Assembly: GCA_020636645.1 (NCBI GenBank)
Contig: JACJXO010000006.1
Location: forward strand, 1 to 64,000
Origin: Chitinophagales bacterium
GTDB lineage: Bacteria > Bacteroidota > Bacteroidia > Chitinophagales > BACL12
Reading direction: 5' to 3'
DNA: 64,000 nucleotides
The notes under the pieces are model-generated. The model had not been told where the DNA came from, made no database searches, and saw only the letters and a program-made list of their open reading frames with translations. This document shows positions 1-7,379 of the stretch, in pieces. Position 1 is the first letter of the stretch; every line of letters begins with the position of its first letter. A program made the translations under genes and the position numbers.

Positions 1-1
1 C

Positions 2-295
2 AGCTCTTTTGATCGTTTTTACGGCACCTTCGGCGCCATGTCAAAAAATGGCTTCTGGGTTGGGTTAAAAAGAGAAGGATCAGACAACTATCTGCAAGCT
101 GAAATTTGCAAGGTATCCGATACTGGTACCAGCTCTATACTGCAATTCAAGTTTTCGCTGACAGACATCAATGAAGCCGAAAATGAGCCTATATTCTGGG
201 TCAATGAAAACTCATTCTATTTAGCGGTTATTGATTCAAACAATTCTGAAAAGAAAGATCAGCAGTTTTACGAAATATCTTTCAACATCAAATAA
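2..295 (+). CDS. Unknown protein, C-terminal fragment
   Basis: The reading frame is open from base 2 to a TAA at 293-295, so the gene starts left of the window and only about 97 C-terminal residues are visible. An ATG at 38 could be an internal start, but the residues before it (ending FYGTFGAM) read as continuous protein. The fragment is polar with alternating hydrophobic residues, suggesting beta strands, and has no membrane segment. I do not recognise the family. It converges on rplS across a shared hairpin terminator. Confidence 0.6.
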   Translation, partial: SSFDRFYGTFGAMSKNGFWVGLKREGSDNYLQAEICKVSDTGTSSILQFKFSLTDINEAENEPIFWVNENSFYLAVIDSNNSEKKDQQFYEISFNIK

Positions 296-322
296 GAAAA
301 GCCACCCTCGCAGGTGGCTTTA
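295..322. terminator. Bidirectional hairpin terminator
   Basis: An inverted repeat GCCACC-CTCGCA-GGTGGC occupies 301-318. It is followed by TTT on the plus strand and by TTTTCTT on the minus strand (from AAGAAAA at 294-300). It lies between the convergent unknown gene and rplS. The longer T-tract serves the minus strand, so it mainly terminates the rpsP-rplS operon. Confidence 0.75.
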
Positions 323-342
323 CACTATACATTATAGATATC

Positions 343-693
343 TTAAGCCTGACGCTTTTCCTTGATACGGGCAGATTTACCTTTCAGTCCGCGGAGGTAG
401 AAGATACGGCTTCTGCGCACACGACCTACCTTGTTCACCTCGATCTTTTCGATATTCGGTGAGAACAGCGGGAAGATACGTTCTACACCCACACCATTGG
501 AGATCTTCCTTACAGTGAAGGTCTGTGTACGACCAGTGCCTTTGCGCTGCAGGACATCGCCCTTGAACAGCTGGATACGGCTCTTGTCGCCTTCCACGAT
601 ACGGTAGTGAACAGTAATACTGTCGCCGGCCTTGAATTCCGGGATATCTTTTGCGGGGATGAGGTCCATCTCCAGTGTCTTCAGCGCATCCAT
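343..693 (-). CDS. rplS: 50S ribosomal protein L19
   Basis: This is the large-subunit protein L19, which sits at the 30S-50S interface. The 116-residue length fits the family. The conserved core is clear: GDSITVHYRI near residues 23-32, FKGDVLQRKG near 43-52, then FTVRKISNGVGVER and the basic tail VGRVRRSRIFYLRG. It is the last gene of rpsP-rimM-trmD-rplS and is followed by a hairpin terminator. A 40-bp gap from trmD and a good promoter in the end of trmD suggest it can also be transcribed alone. Confidence 0.97.
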   Translation of the reverse strand: MDALKTLEMDLIPAKDIPEFKAGDSITVHYRIVEGDKSRIQLFKGDVLQRKGTGRTQTFTVRKISNGVGVERIFPLFSPNIEKIEVNKVGRVRRSRIFYLRGLKGKSARIKEKRQA

Positions 694-728
694 TGTCTGA
701 TCTTTTTAAATTTCCTGTAACAGGCCTG

Positions 729-760
729 CAAAGTTAGTGTTTCCCTTCCTGATTTTCAAA
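729..760 (-). promoter_or_regulatory. Internal Bacteroidota-type promoter for rplS
   Basis: On the minus strand, TTTG (760-757), a 20-bp spacer and TAACTTTG (736-729) match the Bacteroidota sigma-ABfr consensus (TTTG, about 19-21 bp, TAnnTTTG). The box overlaps the trmD stop codon and lies 35 bp before the rplS start. This is the best complete -33/-7 pair I found in the window. Confidence 0.55.
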
Positions 761-1438
761 ATCCTGCCAGATGTCGGGCCTGCGCTCTTTGGTACGCTCT
801 ATGGCCTGCTGCAGGCGCCATTCAGCAATTTTCGCCTCGTGGCCGCTCAAAAGTACATCGGGAACCGGCCAGCCCTGGTAATCGGCCGGACGGGTATAAA
901 CGGGCGGAGCCACCAGTCCGTCCTGAAAACTGTCGCTCAGGGCCGATGTCTCGTCATTCAGCACCCCGGGAAGCAATCGGCCGATGGCATCCACCAGGAC
1001 CGCTGCTGCCAGTTCGCCGCCACTGAGCACGTAATTCCCTATGGAAACTTCGCGGGTGATCAGATGTTGTCGTATCCGCTCATCCACGCCTTTATAATGC
1101 CCGCAAAGGATGATCAGGTTACCTGTCAGGCTCAGGCGATTGGCCAGGGGCTGGTCCAGTAATTCGCCGTCGGGCGACATATAGATCACCTCGTCGTAGT
1201 TTCTTTTAACCTTCAGATCAGCGATGCAACGGTCAACAGGTTCCACCATCATGACCATCCCTGCCCCTCCGCCAAAGGCATAATCATCCACCTGACCGTA
1301 CTTGTTGACCGCATATTCCCGCAGGTTGATGACATCCACCTCCAGCAGGCCGCGATCGCGGGCACGCTTCATGATGCTGTGGCTGAAGGGGGATTCCAGC
1401 AGATCAGGCACCACCGATATGATATCAATATGCAGCAT
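734..1438 (-). CDS. trmD: tRNA (guanine-N1)-methyltransferase TrmD
   Basis: TrmD methylates G37 of tRNAs with S-adenosylmethionine and prevents +1 frameshifting. The 234-residue length is typical. Family motifs include FGGGAGMVMM (near 57-66), ILCGHYKGVDERI and the trefoil-knot SAM-binding segment SIGNYVLSGGELAA, followed by a loop ending in PPVYTRP. It starts 3 nt after the rimM stop in the classic operon. The 3' end carries the promoter of rplS. Confidence 0.97.
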   Translation of the reverse strand: MLHIDIISVVPDLLESPFSHSIMKRARDRGLLEVDVINLREYAVNKYGQVDDYAFGGGAGMVMMVEPVDRCIADLKVKRNYDEVIYMSPDGELLDQPLANRLSLTGNLIILCGHYKGVDERIRQHLITREVSIGNYVLSGGELAAAVLVDAIGRLLPGVLNDETSALSDSFQDGLVAPPVYTRPADYQGWPVPDVLLSGHEAKIAEWRLQQAIERTKERRPDIWQDFENQEGKH

Positions 1439-1441
1439 GGT

Positions 1442-1951
1442 TCAGTCCAGGTCCAGCAGACCGTCGGCAATTTGTAATGTGATCGTCCGATGGTCTTCCT
1501 GTAAAGATACAATGAGGTCATCGTGCAGGGGCAACAGGATCTCCCTGCCCTGGTGGTCTATCGTCAGCAGGATGTATTCTCCCATTTCCACCGCCGACAG
1601 GATCACTCCTACCGGTTTTCCATCTGCATCCTCCACTTTCCATCCCACCAGATCGCTGTCTTCCTCAGCACTTTCCCCGACCAGATGTGCCTGCAGCCAG
1701 AACGGGTGTCCGGCATAGCGACGGGCTGCTTCCCTGCTCTGCAATTCCTCCACCTGCACCAGCCATTCGCCTTCTTCCAGCGGTTCAGCCTGCACAATGA
1801 AAAAGGGCAGACGGATGCCATCTTCCCATAAAAAAAGAGCTTCCCCGGGGGCAAGCTCTTCTATAGGTTGGTCAGCCAGCAGGTGCAGGGTGCCGTCCAC
1901 GCCGTGGGTGCGGATGACCTTTCCTGCTTCAGCCAGTTGAATGGCCTTCAC
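1442..1951 (-). CDS. rimM: Ribosome maturation factor RimM
   Basis: RimM is a 30S assembly factor that binds S19 and helps 16S processing. The protein has 169 residues. The N-terminal RimM barrel begins with VIRTHGVDG, where the usual pattern is HGxxG, and the C-terminal PRC-barrel-like part contains LVGWKVEDADG and GREILLPLHDDLIV. The start is GTG at 1949-1951, directly after the TAA of rpsP with no spacer, so it is probably translationally coupled. The gene is more divergent than its neighbours, as is usual for RimM. Confidence 0.93.
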   Translation of the reverse strand: MKAIQLAEAGKVIRTHGVDGTLHLLADQPIEELAPGEALFLWEDGIRLPFFIVQAEPLEEGEWLVQVEELQSREAARRYAGHPFWLQAHLVGESAEEDSDLVGWKVEDADGKPVGVILSAVEMGEYILLTIDHQGREILLPLHDDLIVSLQEDHRTITLQIADGLLDLD

Positions 1952-2593
1952 TTATTCTTCGGTCTTGGGTTCCTCAGCAGCTTCTTCAGCAGCGGGAGCC
2001 TCTTCCACAGCAGGTGCTTCTTCTGTGGCAGCTTCAGCTACCGGTGCTTCTGTTTCAGCAGCTTCGGTCACTTCCACCTCTTCTGCTACTTCAGCACTGG
2101 CTTCCACAGCCTCTGCTTCTGCAGCAGCTTCTGCTTCTGCGACAGCCTTCTGTTCAGCTGCGATGCGCTCCTGACGCTTGGCCTCGTAACGAGCAGCTTC
2201 TTCAGCCTTGGCTTTGGATGCTTTGTCTTCCACGCTCTTGACGTGATCCATCACTGCATTCTCATGGCTCTTCTGCCAGTCGGCAAATTTTGCCTCAGCA
2301 GCTTCCAGATCAAATGCACCTTTCTTCACACCACGCATCAGGTGCTTTTTGTACAGCACGCCTTTGTAGCGGAGGATGGCACGAACGGTGTCTGTAGGCT
2401 GAGCGCCTTTGTCCAGCCACTCTACTGCCTTGTCCACATCGATGTCGATCTGTGCAGGAACCTTGGTCGGGTTGTAGTAACCAAGTCTTTCAATGAATCG
2501 TCCGTCGCGGGGTGCGGTGGACGGAGCTACTACTATGTGATAGTAAGGAGCTTTTTTGCGCCCGTGGCGCTGTAAACGCAATTTAACTGCCAT
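1952..2593 (-). CDS. rpsP: 30S ribosomal protein S16 with long acidic Ala/Glu tail
   Basis: The first ~80 residues are a normal S16: MAVKLRLQRHGRKKAPYYHI, then the GRFIERLGYYNP and VEWLDKGAQPTDTVR segments. The protein is 213 residues, while most bacterial S16 proteins are 80-90. The remainder is a charged linker rich in Lys and Glu and then, from about residue 140, an almost pure Ala/Glu/Val tail ending EEPKTEE. Bacteroidota S16 proteins are known to be extended. The function of the tail is unknown; it is predicted to be helical or disordered and strongly acidic. It heads the four-gene operon. Confidence 0.96.
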   Translation of the reverse strand: MAVKLRLQRHGRKKAPYYHIVVAPSTAPRDGRFIERLGYYNPTKVPAQIDIDVDKAVEWLDKGAQPTDTVRAILRYKGVLYKKHLMRGVKKGAFDLEAAEAKFADWQKSHENAVMDHVKSVEDKASKAKAEEAARYEAKRQERIAAEQKAVAEAEAAAEAEAVEASAEVAEEVEVTEAAETEAPVAEAATEEAPAVEEAPAAEEAAEEPKTEE

Positions 2594-2665
2594 GTTGCAA
2601 TAATTGAATTATTGTGAATAATGTCCCTCAGCCCCGAATGAATCGGTTATTGGGATTTGCGGGTG

Positions 2666-2673
2666 CAAAAATA
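2666..2673 (-). promoter_or_regulatory. -7 box for rpsP operon
   Basis: TATTTTTG on the minus strand (2673-2666) matches TAnnTTTG and would start transcription about 65 nt before rpsP. A TTTG at 2692-2689 is only 15 bp away, shorter than the usual ~19 bp, so the upstream element is doubtful. Confidence 0.35.
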
Positions 2674-2692
2674 GGGAATTTTTCTGTGCAAA

Positions 2693-3667
2693 TCAATCAT
2701 CTCCGCCCTCAATGTCCTGGCTGAACCAGTGGCTGAGATCACGGCCTATGAGTGCAGAAAGGCGTTCCACATCTTCCCGGTACAGGTCTTCCAGCTGTTT
2801 TCGCTCTTCTGAGGTGATCTTCGGGATGCCCTTCTGGGTGTAAATGACCGATTTCAGCCTTTGCTTGAGGTTGTCGGGGAACAGCTTTTTAAATAATCCG
2901 TACAGCCCGATCTGGGTCATCCAGTAATTCAGCTTGCCGAAGCGGGGCATGCCGGCCTCGTTATATCGCTTGCTGTAATCAATGCCGGGGGCAGGATCCA
3001 CTCCCAGAAAACCAAAAAGGTCTGACATGGCTCCTGCTACGTCCTGCTTGAAATCGTCGAACAGCATGATATGTACCTGCTCCCGCGGGAAGAGGTCCAG
3101 GTAGCGCTTCACCTGTTCGTGATACATGCCCACCTCCACATATAAATGGCTTACACCCCAGCCTTTATGTTCCTTGGCAGCGTCGTGGGCGATCTCTGTG
3201 AGCAGGTCCTTCTCGGTGATCTTGCCCAGCTTGAGGTTCATGAGGTACTGAGAATACAAACGATCCACAGGATTGCGCAGCACCATGACGATCTGCACTG
3301 CAGGCAATGCCTGATGGATGGCTGCGGCGGTGGACGGACAATATAGATAGGAATTACTGACCTCGCCGATGGCTTTTTCGTCTTGTACATTCTTGTACAA
3401 AAGGCTGTATTGTGCAGCTGTTCTGACGTGGGCGATGTGGATCTTGTGATCCATGGTACCAGCCAGATATTTGTCGAGGTTGTGATCTATATCCTGACGA
3501 TAGTCCACATTGAAATGCGCAAAGTCCATGTCGGCATCACTGAAATGATTGGTCTCCTTGACCGGCGACATATACACCTCCGGGTGCTGCTGCAGGTATT
3601 CATGCAGCGAGGTGGTGCCTGCTTTCACAGCACCAACTACCAGGAAAGTGGGTTGCGTTCCTTTCAT
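2693..3667 (-). CDS. Sulfotransferase (PAPS-dependent), locus copy 1
   Basis: Sulfotransferases of this fold move a sulfuryl group from PAPS to sugar hydroxyls. The N-terminal strand-loop-helix FLVVGAVKAGTTSLHEYL is the 5'-phosphosulfate loop, and VLRNPVDRLYSQY in the middle is the 3'-phosphate site with its Arg and Ser. Length is about 324 residues. I place the start at the ATG at 3665-3667, which overlaps the previous stop as TGATG, rather than at an upstream TTG. It is the last gene of the polysaccharide locus. The acceptor is unknown; an exported glycan is inferred from context. Confidence 0.88.
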   Translation of the reverse strand: MKGTQPTFLVVGAVKAGTTSLHEYLQQHPEVYMSPVKETNHFSDADMDFAHFNVDYRQDIDHNLDKYLAGTMDHKIHIAHVRTAAQYSLLYKNVQDEKAIGEVSNSYLYCPSTAAAIHQALPAVQIVMVLRNPVDRLYSQYLMNLKLGKITEKDLLTEIAHDAAKEHKGWGVSHLYVEVGMYHEQVKRYLDLFPREQVHIMLFDDFKQDVAGAMSDLFGFLGVDPAPGIDYSKRYNEAGMPRFGKLNYWMTQIGLYGLFKKLFPDNLKQRLKSVIYTQKGIPKITSEERKQLEDLYREDVERLSALIGRDLSHWFSQDIEGGDD

Positions 3668-4398
3668 CAGCGCAGGTAGATCCAAAAAATTCTTCGCATC
3701 ACATTGAGGCAGCGATACAGGGCAAATGAGTACCAGGGCGTTTTGAATTTGCTCCAGCTTTCCGGAAAATCATAGCCCCATCTTTTCAGATAAGGTCCGA
3801 AGATGTATTTGGCCCGTTTCTTTGCCTTATCGGTCTCGTAATATTCCCAGAAGGACTTTGTTTTTTCAGCGGTCTTGTTGGCTACCGGAATATCACGCAC
3901 TTTCTCCATACCCAGTTTGCTCAGGGCAGCATCAAAATCGCCCTGCAGGTTCTCAAAGCGGATGATGGCGTCGAACTTATCGTGGTCCAGGATACTCCAG
4001 CTGGCATAGGGCACAGAGTAAGCCCGGAGAAAGAACTGCTCAAAGGTTTCGTCTTTGCCGATGATGTTCTTGTACTGACGCACATTCCACCAGCGCATGA
4101 TGTATCTCCGAAGAAGACCGTGCTTCATGAGGCGGGGATTGGAATACCTGTTCTCGTGGTCGGTCTTGAACTTGAAATAATTACTTACACAGATATCCAT
4201 CGGGTTGCGCAGTCCGCTGATGACCCGGTATTGCTTTTCTTCCGGAGTAGCCTTCTTCAGAAAATCTGTGCGGTAGAGTGCGTGCTTGAAAAGGATCTCT
4301 TCTCCGTCATAGTTGGCTACCAGTTCTCTGGCAATGGCGCTGGATGCGGTTTGCGGCAGTTCTACGAATACGTACTTATGCTTGTGGCTGATGATCAT
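3667..4398 (-). CDS. Divergent sulfotransferase-family protein, locus copy 2
   Basis: This 243-residue protein starts MIISHKHKYVFVELPQTASS, which aligns in position with the (H)IPKTGGTS phosphosulfate loop of carbohydrate sulfotransferases of the Sulfotransfer_2 type, but with QTASS in place of KTGGT. A second site, RVISGLRNPMDICVSNYFKF, matches the 3'-phosphate motif (RNP plus Ser). The changed first loop lacks the usual Lys, so activity is uncertain. It is translationally coupled to the next sulfotransferase. Confidence 0.72.
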   Translation of the reverse strand: MIISHKHKYVFVELPQTASSAIARELVANYDGEEILFKHALYRTDFLKKATPEEKQYRVISGLRNPMDICVSNYFKFKTDHENRYSNPRLMKHGLLRRYIMRWWNVRQYKNIIGKDETFEQFFLRAYSVPYASWSILDHDKFDAIIRFENLQGDFDAALSKLGMEKVRDIPVANKTAEKTKSFWEYYETDKAKKRAKYIFGPYLKRWGYDFPESWSKFKTPWYSFALYRCLNVMRRIFWIYLR

Positions 4399-4407
4399 GT
4401 CTGGTGC

Positions 4408-5409
4408 TTAGGTATTCAGGATCGCTTGATAGATGACTCCGGCTTCACGAAGGTTGCCTCGTAGAATATACCGAAGCGACCTGCGGAGCAGGTGGATATA
4501 TAAATAAGGTAAATATTTTCGATAATACTTCTTGTACAAGAGGATCTTGCCGCGATACTTGTAACGCAGTGCCTGGATGGCCCATTTGCTTTTTTTCGGA
4601 CTGTTTCCGGTGCTGGCGCCCTGCTTGTGATACACCACACTGTCTGCCGCTACACCCACGGTCCATCCTTTCCGTGAAGCCCTGGCACTCCAGTCATTCT
4701 CTTCGTTGTAGAGAAAATAATCTTCACTCATCAGGCCTACTTCTTCCAGGAATTTCCTGTTCACGAACATGGCTGCACCAATGGCATAGGTGATCTGTTC
4801 AGCTTCCTGATCGAACTGACCGTGGTCCTCTTGCTGCGCACCTATGATGCGACTGGTACCTTTTTTCGGATTGAACACAGCACCCAGACCCTGCAACACT
4901 TCCGGCTTATGATACAACCGTAACTTGCTGCCTGTGATGCCGGTATGATCTCCATGTGATTGCTGATGTCTGATCAGTGCCTGAACGGCATCCGGTTCTA
5001 TGACCGTATCATTGTTGAGCAGCCAGGCGTAGTCGAAACCATGCTGCAGCATATAGCGCAGGCCCACATTATTTCCACCGGCAAAGCCCAGATTCTTGTC
5101 AGACCTGATCAGCACGAGTGGTGCTTCTGTTTGAATGCCCTGTGTATCGCCCGCATTGCCTGTGGCGAACTGCAGCGGTTTGGAAGCTGGTGGAGTGCTC
5201 AGATGTCTGAGTTTGTTATCGGCAGGAATTTCTACTGTTACTTCTCCCCTGGCCCAGGCATTCAGTTTCTCCCAGCTGTCATCGGGCGAATCATTCTCCA
5301 CGACAACGATCTGCATACCAGGAGCATCAGCCCGCAGTAAACTCTCTATGCACTCGGCAGTATCCTGCCAGGTCTTCCAGTTGACCAGTATGACGCAGAC
5401 CCGGTTCAT
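4408..5409 (-). CDS. GT2 family glycosyltransferase
   Basis: This is an inverting GT-A enzyme of family 2, rhamnosyltransferase-like. Seen: CVILVNWKTWQDTAECIESL at the N-terminus, VVENDSPD, NLGFAGGNNVGLRY, and the metal-binding-type LLNNDT. About 35 extra residues lie between the first acidic motif and NLGFAGG. The ATG at 5407-5409 overlaps the upstream stop as ATGA, so I prefer it over the longer reading; this gives 333 residues. It is the only recognisable glycosyltransferase in the locus. Donor and acceptor cannot be read from sequence. Confidence 0.88.
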   Translation of the reverse strand: MNRVCVILVNWKTWQDTAECIESLLRADAPGMQIVVVENDSPDDSWEKLNAWARGEVTVEIPADNKLRHLSTPPASKPLQFATGNAGDTQGIQTEAPLVLIRSDKNLGFAGGNNVGLRYMLQHGFDYAWLLNNDTVIEPDAVQALIRHQQSHGDHTGITGSKLRLYHKPEVLQGLGAVFNPKKGTSRIIGAQQEDHGQFDQEAEQITYAIGAAMFVNRKFLEEVGLMSEDYFLYNEENDWSARASRKGWTVGVAADSVVYHKQGASTGNSPKKSKWAIQALRYKYRGKILLYKKYYRKYLPYLYIHLLRRSLRYILRGNLREAGVIYQAILNT

Positions 5410-6386
5410 GAAGTGCCCTCCTGTTTGGGTATCCAGTGGTTCAGGTCGCAACCGATCAGTTTTGATAGTTGATCCACGTCTTCGCGATAGATATCTGCCA
5501 GGTAGTTGCGTTCTTCATCGGTCATACTGCCTTTGTCCTCCTTGTTGCGGAACATCGTCTTTACAACAGCCTGTTTCATGCGTTGCCCGCTGAGTCTTTT
5601 GATCATGGGGCGAATGCCGGTCTTGTTCAGGAACCATGTCAGTCCCTTGAACTTGGGCGTATAAACTTCATTGAAGCGTCCTGTCGTATCCGGCTGAAAA
5701 TCCGGGTTCACACCAATGAATTCGTACAGATCACGGACTACTTTCTCAGGATGCTTACGAAGCTCCTGAGAAAAGATGATTTTGATATGGTCAGGAGAGA
5801 ATTGCTCATAATAGCGCTTCACCTGTTCATAGTACAGGCCTATTTCCACATACAGGTGGGCGTTGCCCCACACCTTGGGTTCATGGGTCTGGTCTTCGCG
5901 AAGCGCCTGCATGAAGGTCTTTGCCTTGCTGTTGCCGGTCCACAGGTTCATGCGATAGTGAGAATAAGCCCGGTTGATGGGATTGCGCAGGCAGATGATG
6001 ATGCGGATATCACCAAGTGCTTCGCGGATCTCTCTGGCTGCTGCCGAAGAATACAGGTAAGAGGTACTCAGTTCGCCGATGGCTTTGGCACCATTGGCGA
6101 ACTTGAACAGCTTACAGTAATGATCCCAACTACGCACGAAACCTGCGTGTTTATGATCGGTCATGGGGCCGCTGACATAGGCGGCAATGTCTCTCAGCTT
6201 ATTGTGTGCAAATCCCTTACTGAACTGTTCCGGGTCTATGTCTTTGGAAAAGTAGTGAGGTTCCTTGAGCGGACTCAGATACACCTCCGGATGTTGCTGC
6301 AGGTAATGGAACAAGGAAGTGGTGCCACCCTTATTGGCTCCGACTACGATGAAAGTAGGTAATGGGTATGGGCTTTCAGCGGGCAT
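5406..6386 (-). CDS. Sulfotransferase (PAPS-dependent), locus copy 3
   Basis: The protein is about 326 residues with FIVVGANKGGTTSLFHYL as the phosphosulfate loop and IICLRNPINRAYSHY as the 3'-phosphate site. It resembles copy 1 along its whole length, for example HLYVEIGLYYEQVKRY against HLYVEVGMYHEQVKRY, and both end with a 'Y-REDV--LS-LIG-DL-HW' segment, so the two are paralogues. A GTG at 6390-6392 overlaps the previous stop and an ATG follows two codons later; either may be the start. Confidence 0.88.
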   Translation of the reverse strand: MPAESPYPLPTFIVVGANKGGTTSLFHYLQQHPEVYLSPLKEPHYFSKDIDPEQFSKGFAHNKLRDIAAYVSGPMTDHKHAGFVRSWDHYCKLFKFANGAKAIGELSTSYLYSSAAAREIREALGDIRIIICLRNPINRAYSHYRMNLWTGNSKAKTFMQALREDQTHEPKVWGNAHLYVEIGLYYEQVKRYYEQFSPDHIKIIFSQELRKHPEKVVRDLYEFIGVNPDFQPDTTGRFNEVYTPKFKGLTWFLNKTGIRPMIKRLSGQRMKQAVVKTMFRNKEDKGSMTDEERNYLADIYREDVDQLSKLIGCDLNHWIPKQEGTS

Positions 6387-6388
6387 GG

Positions 6389-7375
6389 TCACACCATCTG
6401 CAGCAGCTTGTTGGCTACATCGTTATCGATACAGTAAACGTTATTGATCTGTTCAATATTCGGAATCATGATGGTCTCTTCGATCTTGTAATCTGCTGCT
6501 TTTACCACCTGCACCATATTGGGTACCGAATCACCACCGGGAAAGAGCCCCAGGTAGCGTTTGCGGGTAGCAGAAACTCCTGCATAGTACAAACCCGTTT
6601 CGGGTTGGTATTCACCACCGCGACCAAAACCTTTGGTATTGATGCTCTTCTTGAGCTTCCACTGCTGATCGAAGACCTTCAGTTCAAAATGTCCGCTGTC
6701 AAAGACCCAGTACTCTCCGTTGATCCGGCGAACACTGTGTGGTGCCTTGAAATTGAGCGGATAGCGCTTCTTCGTATCGATGTTCACCACACCGCCATTG
6801 CCCTGGCTCTTGATGAATTTCTGGGCGATGCGCTTGATAAGTTGTCGGCCGGAGGTATGGTGCACCAGTATATACAGATGTCCGTCATAGCCCTGGAAAA
6901 TGAGGTTGCAATGGAATTTATCTACCACTTCCACGCCTTCCCCGCCTTCTCCTTCTTCTGGTGTGGACGATGCAAAATCACTCAGGTCAATGCGCCTGCT
7001 CACCCTGTTCTCTCTGATGTGGTAAGCCACGATCTCGTCGTGTTTGGTATTGGAGATCCAGAGTTCATCACCCACCATACTGATCTCATGAACATCGGTC
7101 AGATTGGGTATCTGCAGATCGGTCTGTTCATTGGCATGCAGGTTGAACAGGAATACCTGGCTGCTGGTGGCAAAGTACAGTTTCATTTTATCGTCCGGAT
7201 GAACGGCCATAGAACTCATACCAAGCTCTCCCCAGCTATGAAAAAAAGACACCTCTGATATCTCTCTGTTAGGATGTATAAGCTGCACAGAACGAATATC
7301 CTCCCGACTGATCTCCCGGTCAGCAGGATTGGCATTCAGTGAGCCTATCACCATGATCATCTTATTCTTAGGCAT
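6389..7375 (-). CDS. Beta-propeller protein of polysaccharide locus (TIGR03032/DUF4915-like)
   Basis: A cytoplasmic-looking protein of about 328 residues starting MPKNKMIMVIGSL at 7373-7375; the longer reading would run into the previous gene. Repeated 'hydrophobic-x-G-DELWISNTKHDEI' style strands suggest a beta-propeller. Segments such as KAPHSVRRINGEYWVFDSG and GFGRGGEYQPETGLYYAGVS resemble the pattern of TIGR03032/DUF4915 proteins, a family of unknown function. This is from memory of the motif, not a search. It lies between the Wzy-like gene and a sulfotransferase, so a role in recognising or processing the glycan is plausible. Confidence 0.6.
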   Translation of the reverse strand: MPKNKMIMVIGSLNANPADREISREDIRSVQLIHPNREISEVSFFHSWGELGMSSMAVHPDDKMKLYFATSSQVFLFNLHANEQTDLQIPNLTDVHEISMVGDELWISNTKHDEIVAYHIRENRVSRRIDLSDFASSTPEEGEGGEGVEVVDKFHCNLIFQGYDGHLYILVHHTSGRQLIKRIAQKFIKSQGNGGVVNIDTKKRYPLNFKAPHSVRRINGEYWVFDSGHFELKVFDQQWKLKKSINTKGFGRGGEYQPETGLYYAGVSATRKRYLGLFPGGDSVPNMVQVVKAADYKIEETIMIPNIEQINNVYCIDNDVANKLLQMV

Positions 7376-7379
7376 AGTT

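Noticed and set aside
1868..2575. Long open frame on the plus strand opposite rpsP/rimM
   Set aside because: It mirrors the biased Ala/Glu codons of S16 and gives a Ser/Phe/Cys-rich product with no domain; rpsP on the other strand is certain.
5469..7258. Two ~300-codon open frames on the plus strand opposite the sulfotransferase and propeller genes
   Set aside because: They are in register with strong minus-strand genes that carry clear motifs; the products show no signal peptide or family pattern.
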